Shown: piece after piece, positions 49,595 through 58,767 of the stretch | How the letters are laid out: each line of letters opens with the position of its first letter | Position numbering within the stretch: position 1 is the first letter of the stretch | Origin: Aedoeadaptatus acetigenes | GTDB taxonomy: Bacteria; Bacillota; Clostridia; Tissierellales; Peptoniphilaceae | Length of the DNA: 64,000 nt | Direction: 5' to 3' | Assembly: GCF_025566985.1 (NCBI RefSeq) | Contig: NZ_JAOQJD010000004.1 | Location: 62,001-126,000, forward strand | Translations under genes and position numbers: made by a program | The notes under the pieces: generated by a model | What the model was told of the DNA's origin: nothing | What the model saw: the letters and a program-made list of their open reading frames with translations, nothing else | Databases searched by the model: none

Positions 49595-50737
49595 TTATTT
49601 AACACCCATCCAGCCAGCAATAACCATACGCATAACTTCCGAAGTACCTTCGTAGATTTCGGTAATCTTCGCGTCGCGCATCATACGTTCAACCGGGTAG
49701 TCCTTAATGTAGCCGTAACCGCCGAGAAGTTGAACCGCTTTGTTGGTTACTTCCGATGCCGTTTCAGCAGCAAACAATTTTGCCATGGCTGCCATGTGGC
49801 CGTAGGGAATCTTCTTGCCTTTTGCATCGGCTGCGCGGTAAACCAAAAGTCTGGCTGCATCGGCCTTGGTTTGCATGTTGGCCAAGGTGAATTGCGTGTT
49901 TTGGAATTGAGATAACCGCTTACCGAATTGCGATCTTTCCTTCGTGTATTGAACCGCTTCGTCGATGGCGCCTTGAGCGATACCTGCTGCTTGGGAAGCG
50001 ATACCGATACGGCCGCCGTCTAAGGTCTTCATAGCAACGGCAAAGCCCTTGCCTTCTTTACCTAAGAGATTTTCCTTGGGAATGCGGCAATCTTCCATAA
50101 TCAATTCGCAAGTGGAAGAAGCGCGGATACCCATCTTGTTTTCCGCTTCACCGACGCGGAAGCCCGGTGCGTCGCGGTCAACGATAAAGGCGGAAATGCC
50201 GTGGTTGCCCTTGCTGCGGTCGGTCATGGCGAAGACGACAAATACGTCAGCGATGCCGGCGTTGGTGATAAAGATCTTGGTTCCGTTTAATACCCATTCG
50301 TCGCCGTCTAATACAGCGATGGTTTGTTGGCCCGAAGCATCGGTACCTGCGTTCGGTTCGGTCAAACCGAAAGCGCCTAATTTCTTCCCGCTCAATAAGT
50401 CGGGTAAGTATTTCATCTTTTGTTCTTCCGTACCGTTTTCGTAAATCGGTGCACAGCACAGAGAAGTATGTGCAGATACGATAACGCCCGTGCTCGCGCA
50501 CTTCTTGGAAAGTTCTTCAACGAGCATGGAGTATGCGAGGTAATCGCCGCCTTGTCCGCCGTATTCCTTCGGGAACGGAACGCCGAAGAAGCCGGCCTTT
50601 GCCATCTTCTTGATGTTTTCCATGGGCGGTTCGCCGGTCTCGTCAATGTCACCGGCGATGGGTTCTACTTCTGTTTCAGCAAACTCCCGATAGAGTTGGC
50701 GCAACAGTAGATGTTGTTTGTCCATAATAAAATCCAT
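49595..50737 (-). CDS. bcd: Short-chain acyl-CoA dehydrogenase (butyryl-CoA dehydrogenase)
   Basis: 380 residues from ATG 50737 after AAGGGGGATT; the longer reading from 50830 lies in the leader. FAD/substrate motifs: GAFGLTEPNAGTDASGQQT (about 124-142), DRSKGNHGISAF, and the catalytic Glu in IYEGTSEVMRMVIAGWMG near the C-terminus. With EtfAB it reduces crotonyl-CoA to butyryl-CoA. crt, hbd and thl are not in the window. Upstream promoter with TTAACAATGTTAA palindrome. Confidence 0.93.
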   Translation of the reverse strand: MDFIMDKQHLLLRQLYREFAETEVEPIAGDIDETGEPPMENIKKMAKAGFFGVPFPKEYGGQGGDYLAYSMLVEELSKKCASTGVIVSAHTSLCCAPIYENGTEEQKMKYLPDLLSGKKLGAFGLTEPNAGTDASGQQTIAVLDGDEWVLNGTKIFITNAGIADVFVVFAMTDRSKGNHGISAFIVDRDAPGFRVGEAENKMGIRASSTCELIMEDCRIPKENLLGKEGKGFAVAMKTLDGGRIGIASQAAGIAQGAIDEAVQYTKERSQFGKRLSQFQNTQFTLANMQTKADAARLLVYRAADAKGKKIPYGHMAAMAKLFAAETASEVTNKAVQLLGGYGYIKDYPVERMMRDAKITEIYEGTSEVMRMVIAGWMGVK

Positions 50738-50841
50738 ATTCAAATCCCCCTTGTTTCGACAAGATTTGTACAAGAACATCGTACATAGGCAGTGTGTGAA
50801 CCATTTCGTTTGAAAGATGTCCTCGGACACCGCTTACCTCT

Positions 50842-50869
50842 ATTATAAACGATATTTTAACAATGTTAA
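50842..50869 (-). promoter_or_regulatory. bcd-etfBA promoter with palindrome over the -35
   Basis: TTAACA (50869-50864), 16 bp, TATAAT (50847-50842). TTAACA-A-TGTTAA (50857-50869) is a perfect 13-base palindrome overlapping the -35. Its half-sites TTAACAA/TTGTTAA are those of Rex, though in overlapping order rather than the usual spaced order. Confidence 0.55.
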
Positions 50870-51260
50870 GCCCTTTTTGTCAGATTTTTCACTTTTATTT
50901 TTTTCTTTCCCTTCAAAAAACCGCGCAACCCTTGCAAATACAGGCTTTCCGCCGAAAAAATAATTTAAAAAAAGATTCGAAAATTTTACCGAAAAAACCG
51001 AAAAACTGCCCCCAACCCACTTTTCACTCCCGATGCAGCCCTCTGAAAACATTTCGATGGACAAAAATTTTTCAAATTCACGGGCGAAAATAAAAGCGTT
51101 TCCATGTGAAAAAACCATGAATACCATCCACCGAAACCAATCCCCTTTCTTCATTAATAAAAGGCCGAAAAAGGCACGGGGAAAAGAAACTTGTTTCGGC
51201 GGAAAAAACGGATCCGCCCGCGCCTCTTTTTAAAAAAATCCGCCGCAACGACATGCCCCG
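50870..51260. other. Gene-free AT-rich stretch
   Basis: Between the bcd promoter and the end of the toxin-antitoxin terminator I find no reading frame with a ribosome site and no RNA structure I recognise. Sequence is rich in A/T runs (for example GAAAAAA and TTTTTAAAAAAA). Confidence 0.5.
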
Positions 51261-51306
51261 CAGAAAAAGCGCACAAAAAAGGAACCGAGCCTGCGCTCGA
51301 TTCCTT
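51261..51306 (-). terminator. Terminator of the toxin-antitoxin pair (copy 1 of a repeated terminator)
   Basis: AAGGAATCGAGCGCAGGCTC continuing into GGTTCCTTTTTTG on the minus strand. 35 bases (51272-51306) are identical to 52039-52073, the terminator of the SLH gene. Confidence 0.85.
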
Positions 51307-51331
51307 ATGCCTTCCATGGTTTCATTGGATT

Positions 51332-51664
51332 CTATTCATCCGCCAAACGTCGAAACAACGCTTCATAATCTCTTCGAGAATAGAGGATACGGATGACCTC
51401 CACGCGTTCTCTTTTTTCGCTGATACGATAAAAAATGAGATAATTTTCCACGGGGCAAAACCGAATTTCTCTACCGTTCACCGTAAAGACCTTTTTAAAT
51501 CGCCCGGGAAATACCCGCAATCCCTCGACCGCGTCCTGAAATTTTTCCAGGTACAAGATCCCTGTTTCAGGCACGGATAGTGCATCTGCCATGTAACGAT
51601 ACACATCGAGCATGTCCTTTTCTGCTGGGAAATAAAAACCGAATACCGCTTCACCGTTGATCAA
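51332..51664 (-). CDS. RelE/ParE-type toxin
   Basis: 110 residues. Family pattern: N-terminal beta strand VFGFYFPAEKDMLDVYRYM, central LEKFQDAVEGLRVFPGRF, then REIRFCPVENYLIFYRISEK and VIRILYSRRDYEALF, the RelE/ParE core with basic and aromatic positions at the end. It would cut mRNA on the ribosome or poison gyrase; which one is undecided. Its start overlaps the antitoxin stop by 14 bases, the usual arrangement. Confidence 0.85.
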   Translation of the reverse strand: MINGEAVFGFYFPAEKDMLDVYRYMADALSVPETGILYLEKFQDAVEGLRVFPGRFKKVFTVNGREIRFCPVENYLIFYRISEKRERVEVIRILYSRRDYEALFRRLADE

Positions 51665-51947
51665 GGAGTCGAGCGAATACCGCCGACGCCTCTTCCGACC
51701 GGCCGACGTCTAAATCCCCGATCCCTTCTCTCAAGAGATCCAAAAGCGCCTCTTTCGATAAATTCTCCACATCCGGCGAGGGCTCCGGCAATACAACCGA
51801 AAAAGGAAGCCCGCGCTTTAAAATAATTTGTCGATAAAAAAGTTCGATGGCGGCAGAGGGCGCCAAGCCGATTTCTTTTAAAATGGCTTCCGCTTCGTTT
51901 TTTACCTCGGGCACCATGCGCACATTGACATTCGCCGATTTTGCCAT
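51651..51947 (-). CDS. RelB/DinJ-type antitoxin
   Basis: 98 residues from ATG 51947 after AAGGGGGG. N-terminal ribbon-helix-helix: ANVNVRMVPEVKNEAEAIL then GLAPSAAIELFYRQIILKRGLPF, as in RelB/DinJ. The C-terminal tail is acidic and would wrap the toxin. First gene of the pair; typically autoregulates with the toxin. Confidence 0.88.
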   Translation of the reverse strand: MAKSANVNVRMVPEVKNEAEAILKEIGLAPSAAIELFYRQIILKRGLPFSVVLPEPSPDVENLSKEALLDLLREGIGDLDVGRSEEASAVFARLLDQR

Positions 51948-51967
51948 AATCATCCCCCCTTATTTTC

Positions 51968-51997
51968 AGTATAGCCCCTGTGTATTTACAATGTCAA
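51968..51997 (-). promoter_or_regulatory. Toxin-antitoxin promoter
   Basis: TTGACA (51997-51992), 18 bp, TATACT (51973-51968), about 20 bases ahead of the antitoxin ATG. ACAATTGT just upstream may be part of the operator. Confidence 0.7.
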
Positions 51998-52026
51998 CAC
52001 AATTGTTTCTTATCCGCTCCTCTGTG

Positions 52027-52075
52027 CAGAAAAAAGCACACAAAAAAGGAACCGAGCCTGCGCTCGATTCCTTTT
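52027..52075 (-). terminator. Terminator of the large SLH gene (copy 2 of the repeated terminator)
   Basis: Same hairpin as at 51261-51306, located 10 bases past the SLH gene stop at 52085. Confidence 0.85.
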
Positions 52076-52084
52076 TAAATGGCC

Positions 52085-55000
52085 TTAGCGATTTGCTGAA
52101 GCTTGTTTCCAGGTTTGATTCAACATAACCCAAGTTTCGGGTACCTGACCTTTTTCGGTGCGGTAGAACGTGTGGGTGTTGGATGCTTCGACGATTTCGT
52201 AGTATGCCCAGTGGCTTGCATTGACATCGACAAAGGGAACGATGTTCGTCAAGACATCACGCAGACCCGTGAGGTTTACGCTACGGTCGTACAGCTTGTT
52301 AAATACCTTAACCGCTTCGGCGCGGGTAATGTGGTTGTTCGGGCGGAAGGTGCCGTCCGGATAACCGTTGATGCGTCCGTTGGCATAAGCTTGGTTGATC
52401 GCCGCTTCGGCCCAGTGGCCTTTTGCATCGGCGAAAGGTGCCATGCCGGTATTCGCCTTGTCAATGGCCTTGATCATTTGTGCAAATTCCGCACGGGTGA
52501 TCTTGCCGTTGGGGCGGAAGGTACCGTCGGGATAACCCTTCATATACCCTGCGTTGACAACCGCGTTGATTGCTGCGTTGTACCAGCCGCTGCGTACGTC
52601 GATGAAGTTGGGTCTTGCACTGTTGGAAAGATCCAAACCTTGCAAACGAGCCAGCATGGCTGCCGCTTCGGCGCGGGTCATATTGCCTTCGGGCTTGAAG
52701 CTGCCATTTTCGTAGCCGTAGATATAGGCCTTGTGAATGGCGGTTTCGTGTTTTTGATCCTTCGTGTCGACCTTGTTGTCGGCGGAAGACCAACCCGGAT
52801 TCACAGGAACAAACCAGTGGCTGTTGCCGGAGTTGCTTCCGTTATCGTCTCTATTCGCTTTGTGGCCGACGACGGGAACTTCAATCACTTTCCGGCCGTA
52901 CGGCAGATCGGAATCCTGAATGGTCACGGTAATCGGACCGTCTACATCCTTGCCCGGTGTGACAAACACATTTCCTCTGCTGTCGATTTCTGCAGGTACA
53001 TACTTACCGTCTTCATCCTTGGCGGATACCTTTGTATCCTTGTCCGGATTCGTCACGACAATGCCCGTGTCTTGGGAATCATTGGTCGGGTTGACGGGTT
53101 TGACATTAGAACTGTCGACAGAGGTCTTCTTGTCGCCGGGTTGCGGCGTACTTGATCCATCTTCGACGAGCTTATCGCCTGCGATCGTATCCTTGGATTT
53201 GTCCGGATAGGTGATGGTTGCAGTGCCGTCGTCGCCTACTGTGATGGTCGTGCCGTCCGGTAAGGTGCTCTTACCTTGATCGTCTTTGTTTGCATCTTCA
53301 ATGGCTTTCTTAACGGCGTCTTTTTCTTCTTGCGTTAAGTTCTTTTTGTTTGCAACCGGGGTCTTGTCTTTCGGAACCTTCGGATCGATGGTGTCGGCTT
53401 GCGTCTTGGCTTTTTCTTCGACGAGCTTATCGCCTGCGATCGTATCCTTGGATTTGTCCGGATAGGTGATGGTTGCAGTGCCGTCGTCGCCTACTGTGAT
53501 GGTCGTGCCGTCCGGTAAGGTGCTCTTACCTTGATCGTCTTTGTTTGCATCTTCAATGGCTTTCTTAACGGCGTCTTTTTCTTCTTGCGTTAAGTTCTTT
53601 TTGTCTGCAACCGGGGTCTTGTCTTTCGGGACTTTCGGATCGATGGTGTCGGCTTGCGTCTTGGCTTTTTCTTCGACGAGCTTATCGCCTGCGATCGTAT
53701 CCTTGGATTTGTCCGGATAGGTGATGGTTGCAGTGCCGTCGTCACCTACGGTGATTTCGGTGCCGGCGGGTAAGGTGCTGTTGCCTTCGCCGTCTTTGTT
53801 CGCATCTTCGATGGCTTTCTTAACGGCGTCTTTTTCTTCTTGCGTTAAGTTCTTTTTGTTTGCAACCGGGGTCTTGTCTGCCGGGACTTTCGGATCGATG
53901 GTGTCGGCTTGAGAAAGCTGTTCCTCTGTCCACACTGCGTAGACAACCAGGTGTCTTTCTACCGGTGTTGTTTCTGTGAATTTGTTTTCTGCTGCTAGTT
54001 TTTCAAATTCTGCTGCTGTTGTAACAGTCTTATTTCCAAGTGCAGTTTTTCCTGCTTCGGTTACCCAGCCGAGGAATGTCTTTCCAGTGGCCGTGGGGTT
54101 TGCAGGGAATTCATCGCCGGTACCTGCTGCTACATTCGCACCGGTAAATCCGTTGGCTTTGTAGCCATCTTCTTCGTAGAATTTGACATTGTCCGGTACG
54201 ATTCTTACGTCTTGTTTCTTATCCTCTTCAAATGCACCTTCTGTTGCATTGAATAGAACTCTTGCTTTAACTCTGTTTTCTAACCAGTCTGATGGGACTG
54301 ATGATCCGTCAGAGGTGTTGGCTAGGAATCTCATGTCCTTGTAAAGTTTAAATGTTTCCCCTAAAACAGGAGCATTTCTTGTCGGGTTAAATTGTTTTAA
54401 GAACACTTCATATGGGAATGCATTGTATTTTTTATCATAAACAGTTACTTCTTTTGTAGCATCTGTTGTGATGTTTCCATCTTTGTCGTATTCATTTTCA
54501 GCTGCATTTGCCTTTGCTACATAGCGATTACCGTCTTTATCTACATATAATAGTCTTAGAGTACCACCATCGTATCTAGTGAAGCCTTGGACACTTGCAG
54601 TGTCGTGTTTAAAGGCATCTTCTGTTTTAGGTAGAGATCTTGGGTCTCTGTAGATTTGGTTGATCTTTTGATTGTCTTTTAGTCCTTCTTCAGACATAGC
54701 ATAGTCATTTGTGAACATTTCTTGGTAAGGACGGTAGAGCGATTTCTTTAGGGTCAGTAAAGACATATTGTCCATTAAGTCAAGCCATGCTAAGTCTGTG
54801 TAGTTATCTACTCTTTCGAACTTTTCAAAGGTCATAGAGGCTGTTTCGCCATCTTGAAGTTCGCCCTTAGAGTTGTAGGATTCGATAATTAAATTTGTAC
54901 CCGGTTCTACCTTGCCAAGGTCGATTTTAAAGTTGCCTTCTGAAGCTGTGACAGCATAGTTAGGTGTACCTGTAATCATGTTTTTGTCGGTAACTTCCCA

Positions 55001-56911
55001 TTTTACTCCAACCAAAGTATCGACTATTTTAAATTCAAATGTTTTTTCTTCAGTCTTTCCTACCGGAGTATATCTAACCTTATAGTAACCCCTATCATTT
55101 TTAAAATCTTTATAGATGTGAGTTGTTAATATTCTTCTTTTATTTTTACCAAGACCTTCTTCACCAAGGCTTAAAACAGGCTTAGATTGGTCTCTCTCTG
55201 TACCTGTTTCTAGGTTGTAGAAGTTTACAGATACATTTTCTTTTCCATAATCTTGTAAAAGTACCCTAACCTTGTCACCCTTTTTGATTGTGGCACCTTC
55301 TCTTAGAGTATAAGAATATTGGCCTGTTACTCCTTCTTTGGTGATTTGATCAAGTCCACCGGTACCTGCGGCTAATCCATTGTAGTAACCTTGTGGTCTT
55401 CTTACCAAGGCATCATTAGGGTCTCCTACTTGGAATAATACTCCGTCATTTTTAACATCTACTCCGGTATCTACTATAGGTGACTTGTAACCTTTTGGTA
55501 GAACCATGTCCTTATCAAAAGTTCTTTCATATACCGCCCAGCCATTAGGGTTTGAGTCTACCCATCCGGACATGATTGGGAAGTCTACCTTGTGTTTGCC
55601 TGAGCTCTTGAAAGTATCGGCAAATTTACTTTTGTCTACCATGTAGTCTACAGTTGTTATATAACCGTTTTGTTCGTTCAAAATTTTCCAGAAGTTGTCA
55701 TTATGAACTCTAACAACTTTTTTAACATTCGTATTATTGAATTTAGATGATGCTAAAACGACATAGGCAAATTTATTGTTGCCATTTTCATCTTTCTTGT
55801 AGTTAATTTGATCTTTTTTGATTCCAACTTTAGTATTGGCAATTGTTTTTCTGGACCAGTTAAGAACATTGGTATAGGCAATATTGCCGTTCTTGTCAGG
55901 TTTTAAATAATCGACAAAGCCAGCATCAAAAATTTGAACATAGGCTGCAGGTTTTCCTTCTTGCTCGTCTTTCGGATCTCCTGTTGAACGTTGTGCTTGG
56001 TATTGAGTACTTAGGACAGCAAGTTTTGCCAAGTCTTCTTTATTATCATAGTTGTTGTAGATATATGACAATTCCTCATCTTCAGTTGGATCTGCTACAA
56101 ATGAAGAGAAGAATCCATTTTGAAGGGCATAAGGATATGATTGAGCCTTACCGCCCTTATAAAATGCCATATCAATATCATTAGCTAATGGAATTGTTGT
56201 ACTCTTTGTATAGGTTGTGTAGTCCATGGATGAGCCTTTTGGAGCCATGGCATAAATTCTTTCAAATTTAGAATCCATAAGTCTCATTTGTACAGAGTAG
56301 TTTTCCTCTCCCAAAGCTTTTATTGTTATACCATCTTTTAGGACAAGGTGAATTGGTAGATTACGTCTACTATTTCCCTTTGAACCTGTCATTAAGCCAA
56401 GGTCAAGCCATTTCTCATTTTTGCCCTTAGCATCAACAAATTTGTATTGTTTTGCATCAATTCCTTCTCCGTAGGATGCATTCCAATCAATTTGATTGAA
56501 AAGTTTGCTGTCAAATTTTAGTACCATCCTGTACCATACACCGGAGATTGCTTGAGTCTTTTCTTTATAAAGTAGTTTGATAACATCTCTGCCATCTGCA
56601 TTGGTATAGGTACCGTCGTAGTTAAGGTCGGTAATTTGAGTCGGCTCTGTTGTCCTTACCCTAACTAGTCTTTGGCCTCCTGCAATATCGACAGACCAGT
56701 TTCTTTCATCACCCTTGCCTGCTTCTTCATCCCAGTTAGTTTTTGGTTTTCTATTATCCGGAAGCGCTGCTGCCGCACCGGTTTCTTTTGTCGGTGCAGG
56801 CGTCGGCTCTTCTCCTCGTGCAAATGCGCCATAGGGGATCATGGTAAATACCATGACAAAGGCCAATGCCCAAGCGATGGCTCGGGTTGCAAAGGTTTTC
56901 TTGCTCTGCAT
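52085..56911 (-). CDS. Giant S-layer-homology surface protein with InlB-like and Rib-type repeats
   Basis: 1608 residues from ATG 56911 (AAAGGAG upstream). Signal peptide to about 31 (IPYGAFA). An about 850-residue N-terminal region has no family I recognise. An InlB-type module (ATGKTFLGWVTEAG then VERHLVVYAVW, about 940-995) follows, then three near-identical 85-residue units with ITVGDDGTATITYPDKSKD (about 1000-1255). Another linker follows, and three SLH domains close the protein (about 1380-1608: YGYENGSFKPEGNMTRAEA, GYPDGTFRPNGKITRAEFA, GYPDGTFRPNNHITRAEAV). SLH domains bind pyruvylated wall polymer. The N-terminal two thirds are AT-rich, the rest GC-rich. Confidence 0.9.
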   Translation of the reverse strand: MQSKKTFATRAIAWALAFVMVFTMIPYGAFARGEEPTPAPTKETGAAAALPDNRKPKTNWDEEAGKGDERNWSVDIAGGQRLVRVRTTEPTQITDLNYDGTYTNADGRDVIKLLYKEKTQAISGVWYRMVLKFDSKLFNQIDWNASYGEGIDAKQYKFVDAKGKNEKWLDLGLMTGSKGNSRRNLPIHLVLKDGITIKALGEENYSVQMRLMDSKFERIYAMAPKGSSMDYTTYTKSTTIPLANDIDMAFYKGGKAQSYPYALQNGFFSSFVADPTEDEELSYIYNNYDNKEDLAKLAVLSTQYQAQRSTGDPKDEQEGKPAAYVQIFDAGFVDYLKPDKNGNIAYTNVLNWSRKTIANTKVGIKKDQINYKKDENGNNKFAYVVLASSKFNNTNVKKVVRVHNDNFWKILNEQNGYITTVDYMVDKSKFADTFKSSGKHKVDFPIMSGWVDSNPNGWAVYERTFDKDMVLPKGYKSPIVDTGVDVKNDGVLFQVGDPNDALVRRPQGYYNGLAAGTGGLDQITKEGVTGQYSYTLREGATIKKGDKVRVLLQDYGKENVSVNFYNLETGTERDQSKPVLSLGEEGLGKNKRRILTTHIYKDFKNDRGYYKVRYTPVGKTEEKTFEFKIVDTLVGVKWEVTDKNMITGTPNYAVTASEGNFKIDLGKVEPGTNLIIESYNSKGELQDGETASMTFEKFERVDNYTDLAWLDLMDNMSLLTLKKSLYRPYQEMFTNDYAMSEEGLKDNQKINQIYRDPRSLPKTEDAFKHDTASVQGFTRYDGGTLRLLYVDKDGNRYVAKANAAENEYDKDGNITTDATKEVTVYDKKYNAFPYEVFLKQFNPTRNAPVLGETFKLYKDMRFLANTSDGSSVPSDWLENRVKARVLFNATEGAFEEDKKQDVRIVPDNVKFYEEDGYKANGFTGANVAAGTGDEFPANPTATGKTFLGWVTEAGKTALGNKTVTTAAEFEKLAAENKFTETTPVERHLVVYAVWTEEQLSQADTIDPKVPADKTPVANKKNLTQEEKDAVKKAIEDANKDGEGNSTLPAGTEITVGDDGTATITYPDKSKDTIAGDKLVEEKAKTQADTIDPKVPKDKTPVADKKNLTQEEKDAVKKAIEDANKDDQGKSTLPDGTTITVGDDGTATITYPDKSKDTIAGDKLVEEKAKTQADTIDPKVPKDKTPVANKKNLTQEEKDAVKKAIEDANKDDQGKSTLPDGTTITVGDDGTATITYPDKSKDTIAGDKLVEDGSSTPQPGDKKTSVDSSNVKPVNPTNDSQDTGIVVTNPDKDTKVSAKDEDGKYVPAEIDSRGNVFVTPGKDVDGPITVTIQDSDLPYGRKVIEVPVVGHKANRDDNGSNSGNSHWFVPVNPGWSSADNKVDTKDQKHETAIHKAYIYGYENGSFKPEGNMTRAEAAAMLARLQGLDLSNSARPNFIDVRSGWYNAAINAVVNAGYMKGYPDGTFRPNGKITRAEFAQMIKAIDKANTGMAPFADAKGHWAEAAINQAYANGRINGYPDGTFRPNNHITRAEAVKVFNKLYDRSVNLTGLRDVLTNIVPFVDVNASHWAYYEIVEASNTHTFYRTEKGQVPETWVMLNQTWKQASANR
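53161..53911 (-). repeat. Three 255-bp direct repeats within the SLH gene
   Basis: The phrase CTTCGACGAGCTTATCGCCT recurs at 53161, 53416 and 53671, exactly 255 bases apart (85 codons). The first two copies on the plus strand are nearly identical, the third differs at several codons (for example GEGNSTLPAGT for DDQGKSTLPDGT), so the block probably grew by unequal exchange. Confidence 0.9.
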
Positions 56912-57133
56912 AATTTCTCCTTTCTTATCTTTTCGCATCTTTCTTTTATTCGTCGGCAAATTCATACAAGGCCTTGCCTTGTGCCCTTTCTTTTTTGAAA
57001 GTGCATCACTCCTTTTTGTCGTGAACGCCATTTCTTCTTTTATCTTTACATGCATATAGTCTTACAAGCTAATTGTAACACTCTTATCTTTTTTTATCTA
57101 TGTGAAAGAACAGTTTTAGCCTATACCCGCCTT

Positions 57134-57460
57134 TTATTTCTTTCCTTTTAAAAGTAAAAAATAAAATTCGTTCGGGAGCATTTTTCTTTCACGTAAAATC
57201 GGGCGGTTTTCTTCTCCCCGTTCTTTAAATGGATACGAGGGGGAGGGATTGCCTGCATCTTCGATGCGTTTCACCAAATCCTCGGCTTTGACCACAGGGC
57301 GGCGGTGTTGTCGTTGGGGGTGGATGCCGATGATGCCGCCGTTTTTGGTAAATTGTTTGTCCGGGTAGAAGTGAACGGCGTGTTCTGCGTTGTTTAGGAG
57401 GCCGAAGGGGCTCTCGGCGCCGGCTTCCGGATCGAGTTTGTCTTTCGGGGCGGCGGGCTT
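57134..57460 (-). pseudogene. Possible remnant of a longer protein gene
   Basis: The frame is open and gives readable residues such as LLNNAEHAVHFYPDKQF and IIGIHPQRQHRRPVVKAEDL up to a stop, but there is no plausible start or ribosome site, and the upstream end runs into the alcohol dehydrogenase promoter. It may be the 3' end of a lost gene. The 57060-57500 stretch otherwise holds only promoter-like sequence (TATAAT at 57465-57470 for the adh gene). Confidence 0.3.
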
Positions 57461-57506
57461 TGGGTATAATTCAGTTATATCTATGAAGGCAATTAAAGGA
57501 GGATAT

Positions 57507-58673
57507 ATGGACAACTTTATTTTTTCGGTACCGACGACGATTTTTTTTGGGGAAGGTCAGGCCCGGGCCTTTGCCGAGGCGGTGAAGTCTTACGGGGAGA
57601 AGGCGCTGATCGTGTTCGGCGGCGGCTCCGTTAAGAAAAACGGCATTTACGACGAGATTACCACGGCGCTTCATGCCGCCGGCGTAAAGACGGTGGATCA
57701 CGGGGGCATCGAGCCGAATCCGCGGATTGAAAGTGTGCGTGCGGGGATCGACCTGGTGAAGAAGGAAGGGGTGGATGTGATCGTGCCCATGGGCGGCGGC
57801 TCCACCATCGACGCGTCGAAACTGATCGCGGCGGGGGCGCTGACTGCGGCGGATCCCTGGAAGATCGTGATCGGCGAGGCGAAGGTAACGGGGGCTCTGC
57901 CGATCTGCACGGTGCTCACTTTGGCGGCCACGGGTTCTGAAATGGATCAGGGCTCGGTGATAACGAATCCCGAGACGAAGGAGAAGCTGGGCTGGGGCAG
58001 TCCGAAGGTGCTTCCCAAGGCGAGTTTGTTGAATCCGGCCTACACGGTGTCGGTGAATGGATACCACACGGCGGCGGGCACGGCGGATATTATGAGCCAC
58101 ACCATGGAAAATTACTTCACCGTGGACGACAGTGCCTTTGTGCAGGATTCCATGGCGGAAGGGGTTTTGCGCGCCTGCCGCCACGCCGGTCCCGCGGCTT
58201 TAAAGGACGGCGGGGACTTGGAGGCCCGGGCCAATTTAATGTGGGCCTCGAGCTGGGCGATTAACGGGCTTCTTCGCAAGGGCAAGCCCCAAGCCTGGAG
58301 CGTGCACCCCATGGAACACGAGCTTTCGGCTTTCTACGACATTACCCACGGGGTGGGCCTCGCGATTTTGACGCCGCGCTGGCTTCGCCACGTCTTAAGT
58401 GCCAAGACGGCGCCGAAGATCGCCCGTTTCGGCCGCCGAGTCTTCGACATTAAATCGGAAGACGATGTGGATGCGGCGAATGAAGCCATCGAGGCGCTCT
58501 ACGATTTCTTTGTGCGCATGGGGATTCCCATGACGCTGAAGGAAGTGGGCATCGGCGAGGAACATTTGGCGGAAATGGCCAAGGCCTGCGCGGACCATGC
58601 CGGCGGCGTGATCCGCGGCTTTGTGGATCTGAAGGAAGAAGATATTTTGGCAATTTACAAGGCGAGTTTATAA
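57507..58673 (+). CDS. Iron-containing alcohol dehydrogenase (butanol-dehydrogenase-like)
   Basis: 388 residues from ATG 57507, just after AAAGGAGG. N-terminal FIFSVPTTIFFGEGQARAF, nucleotide-binding GGGSTIDASKLIAAGAL (about 96-112) and ATGSEMDQGSV. Metal ligands occur in GTADIMSHTMENYF (Asp and His) and in HPMEHELSAFYDITHGVGLA (two His). It resembles BdhA/YqhD: NAD(P)H-dependent reduction of aldehydes such as butyraldehyde. A terminator follows. It provides an electron outlet next to the butyrate pathway. Confidence 0.93.
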   Translation: MDNFIFSVPTTIFFGEGQARAFAEAVKSYGEKALIVFGGGSVKKNGIYDEITTALHAAGVKTVDHGGIEPNPRIESVRAGIDLVKKEGVDVIVPMGGGSTIDASKLIAAGALTAADPWKIVIGEAKVTGALPICTVLTLAATGSEMDQGSVITNPETKEKLGWGSPKVLPKASLLNPAYTVSVNGYHTAAGTADIMSHTMENYFTVDDSAFVQDSMAEGVLRACRHAGPAALKDGGDLEARANLMWASSWAINGLLRKGKPQAWSVHPMEHELSAFYDITHGVGLAILTPRWLRHVLSAKTAPKIARFGRRVFDIKSEDDVDAANEAIEALYDFFVRMGIPMTLKEVGIGEEHLAEMAKACADHAGGVIRGFVDLKEEDILAIYKASL

Positions 58674-58682
58674 GCATAAAAA

Positions 58683-58713
58683 GAAAGCTGCTCGAGATGG
58701 GCAGCTTTCTTGT
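58683..58713 (+). terminator. Terminator of the alcohol dehydrogenase gene
   Basis: GAAAGCTGC (58683-58691), loop, GCAGCTTTC (58701-58709), then TTGTG. Confidence 0.75.
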
Positions 58714-58767
58714 GTGGAAACGGTGCTTCAGGCTTTACTTTTCAAGGACGGCTCTTGTTTTTTCGCC

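Noticed and set aside
50843..51154. Minus-strand 103-codon frame upstream of bcd
   Set aside because: Runs over the bcd promoter, has low-complexity Phe/Lys content and no ribosome site.
53161..53911. Could the regular 255-bp repeats be a CRISPR or satellite array?
   Set aside because: They are in-frame coding repeats of an extracellular domain with no spacers.
57471..58184. Minus-strand 237-codon frame over the alcohol dehydrogenase gene
   Set aside because: Antisense shadow, Arg/His-rich, no ribosome site.
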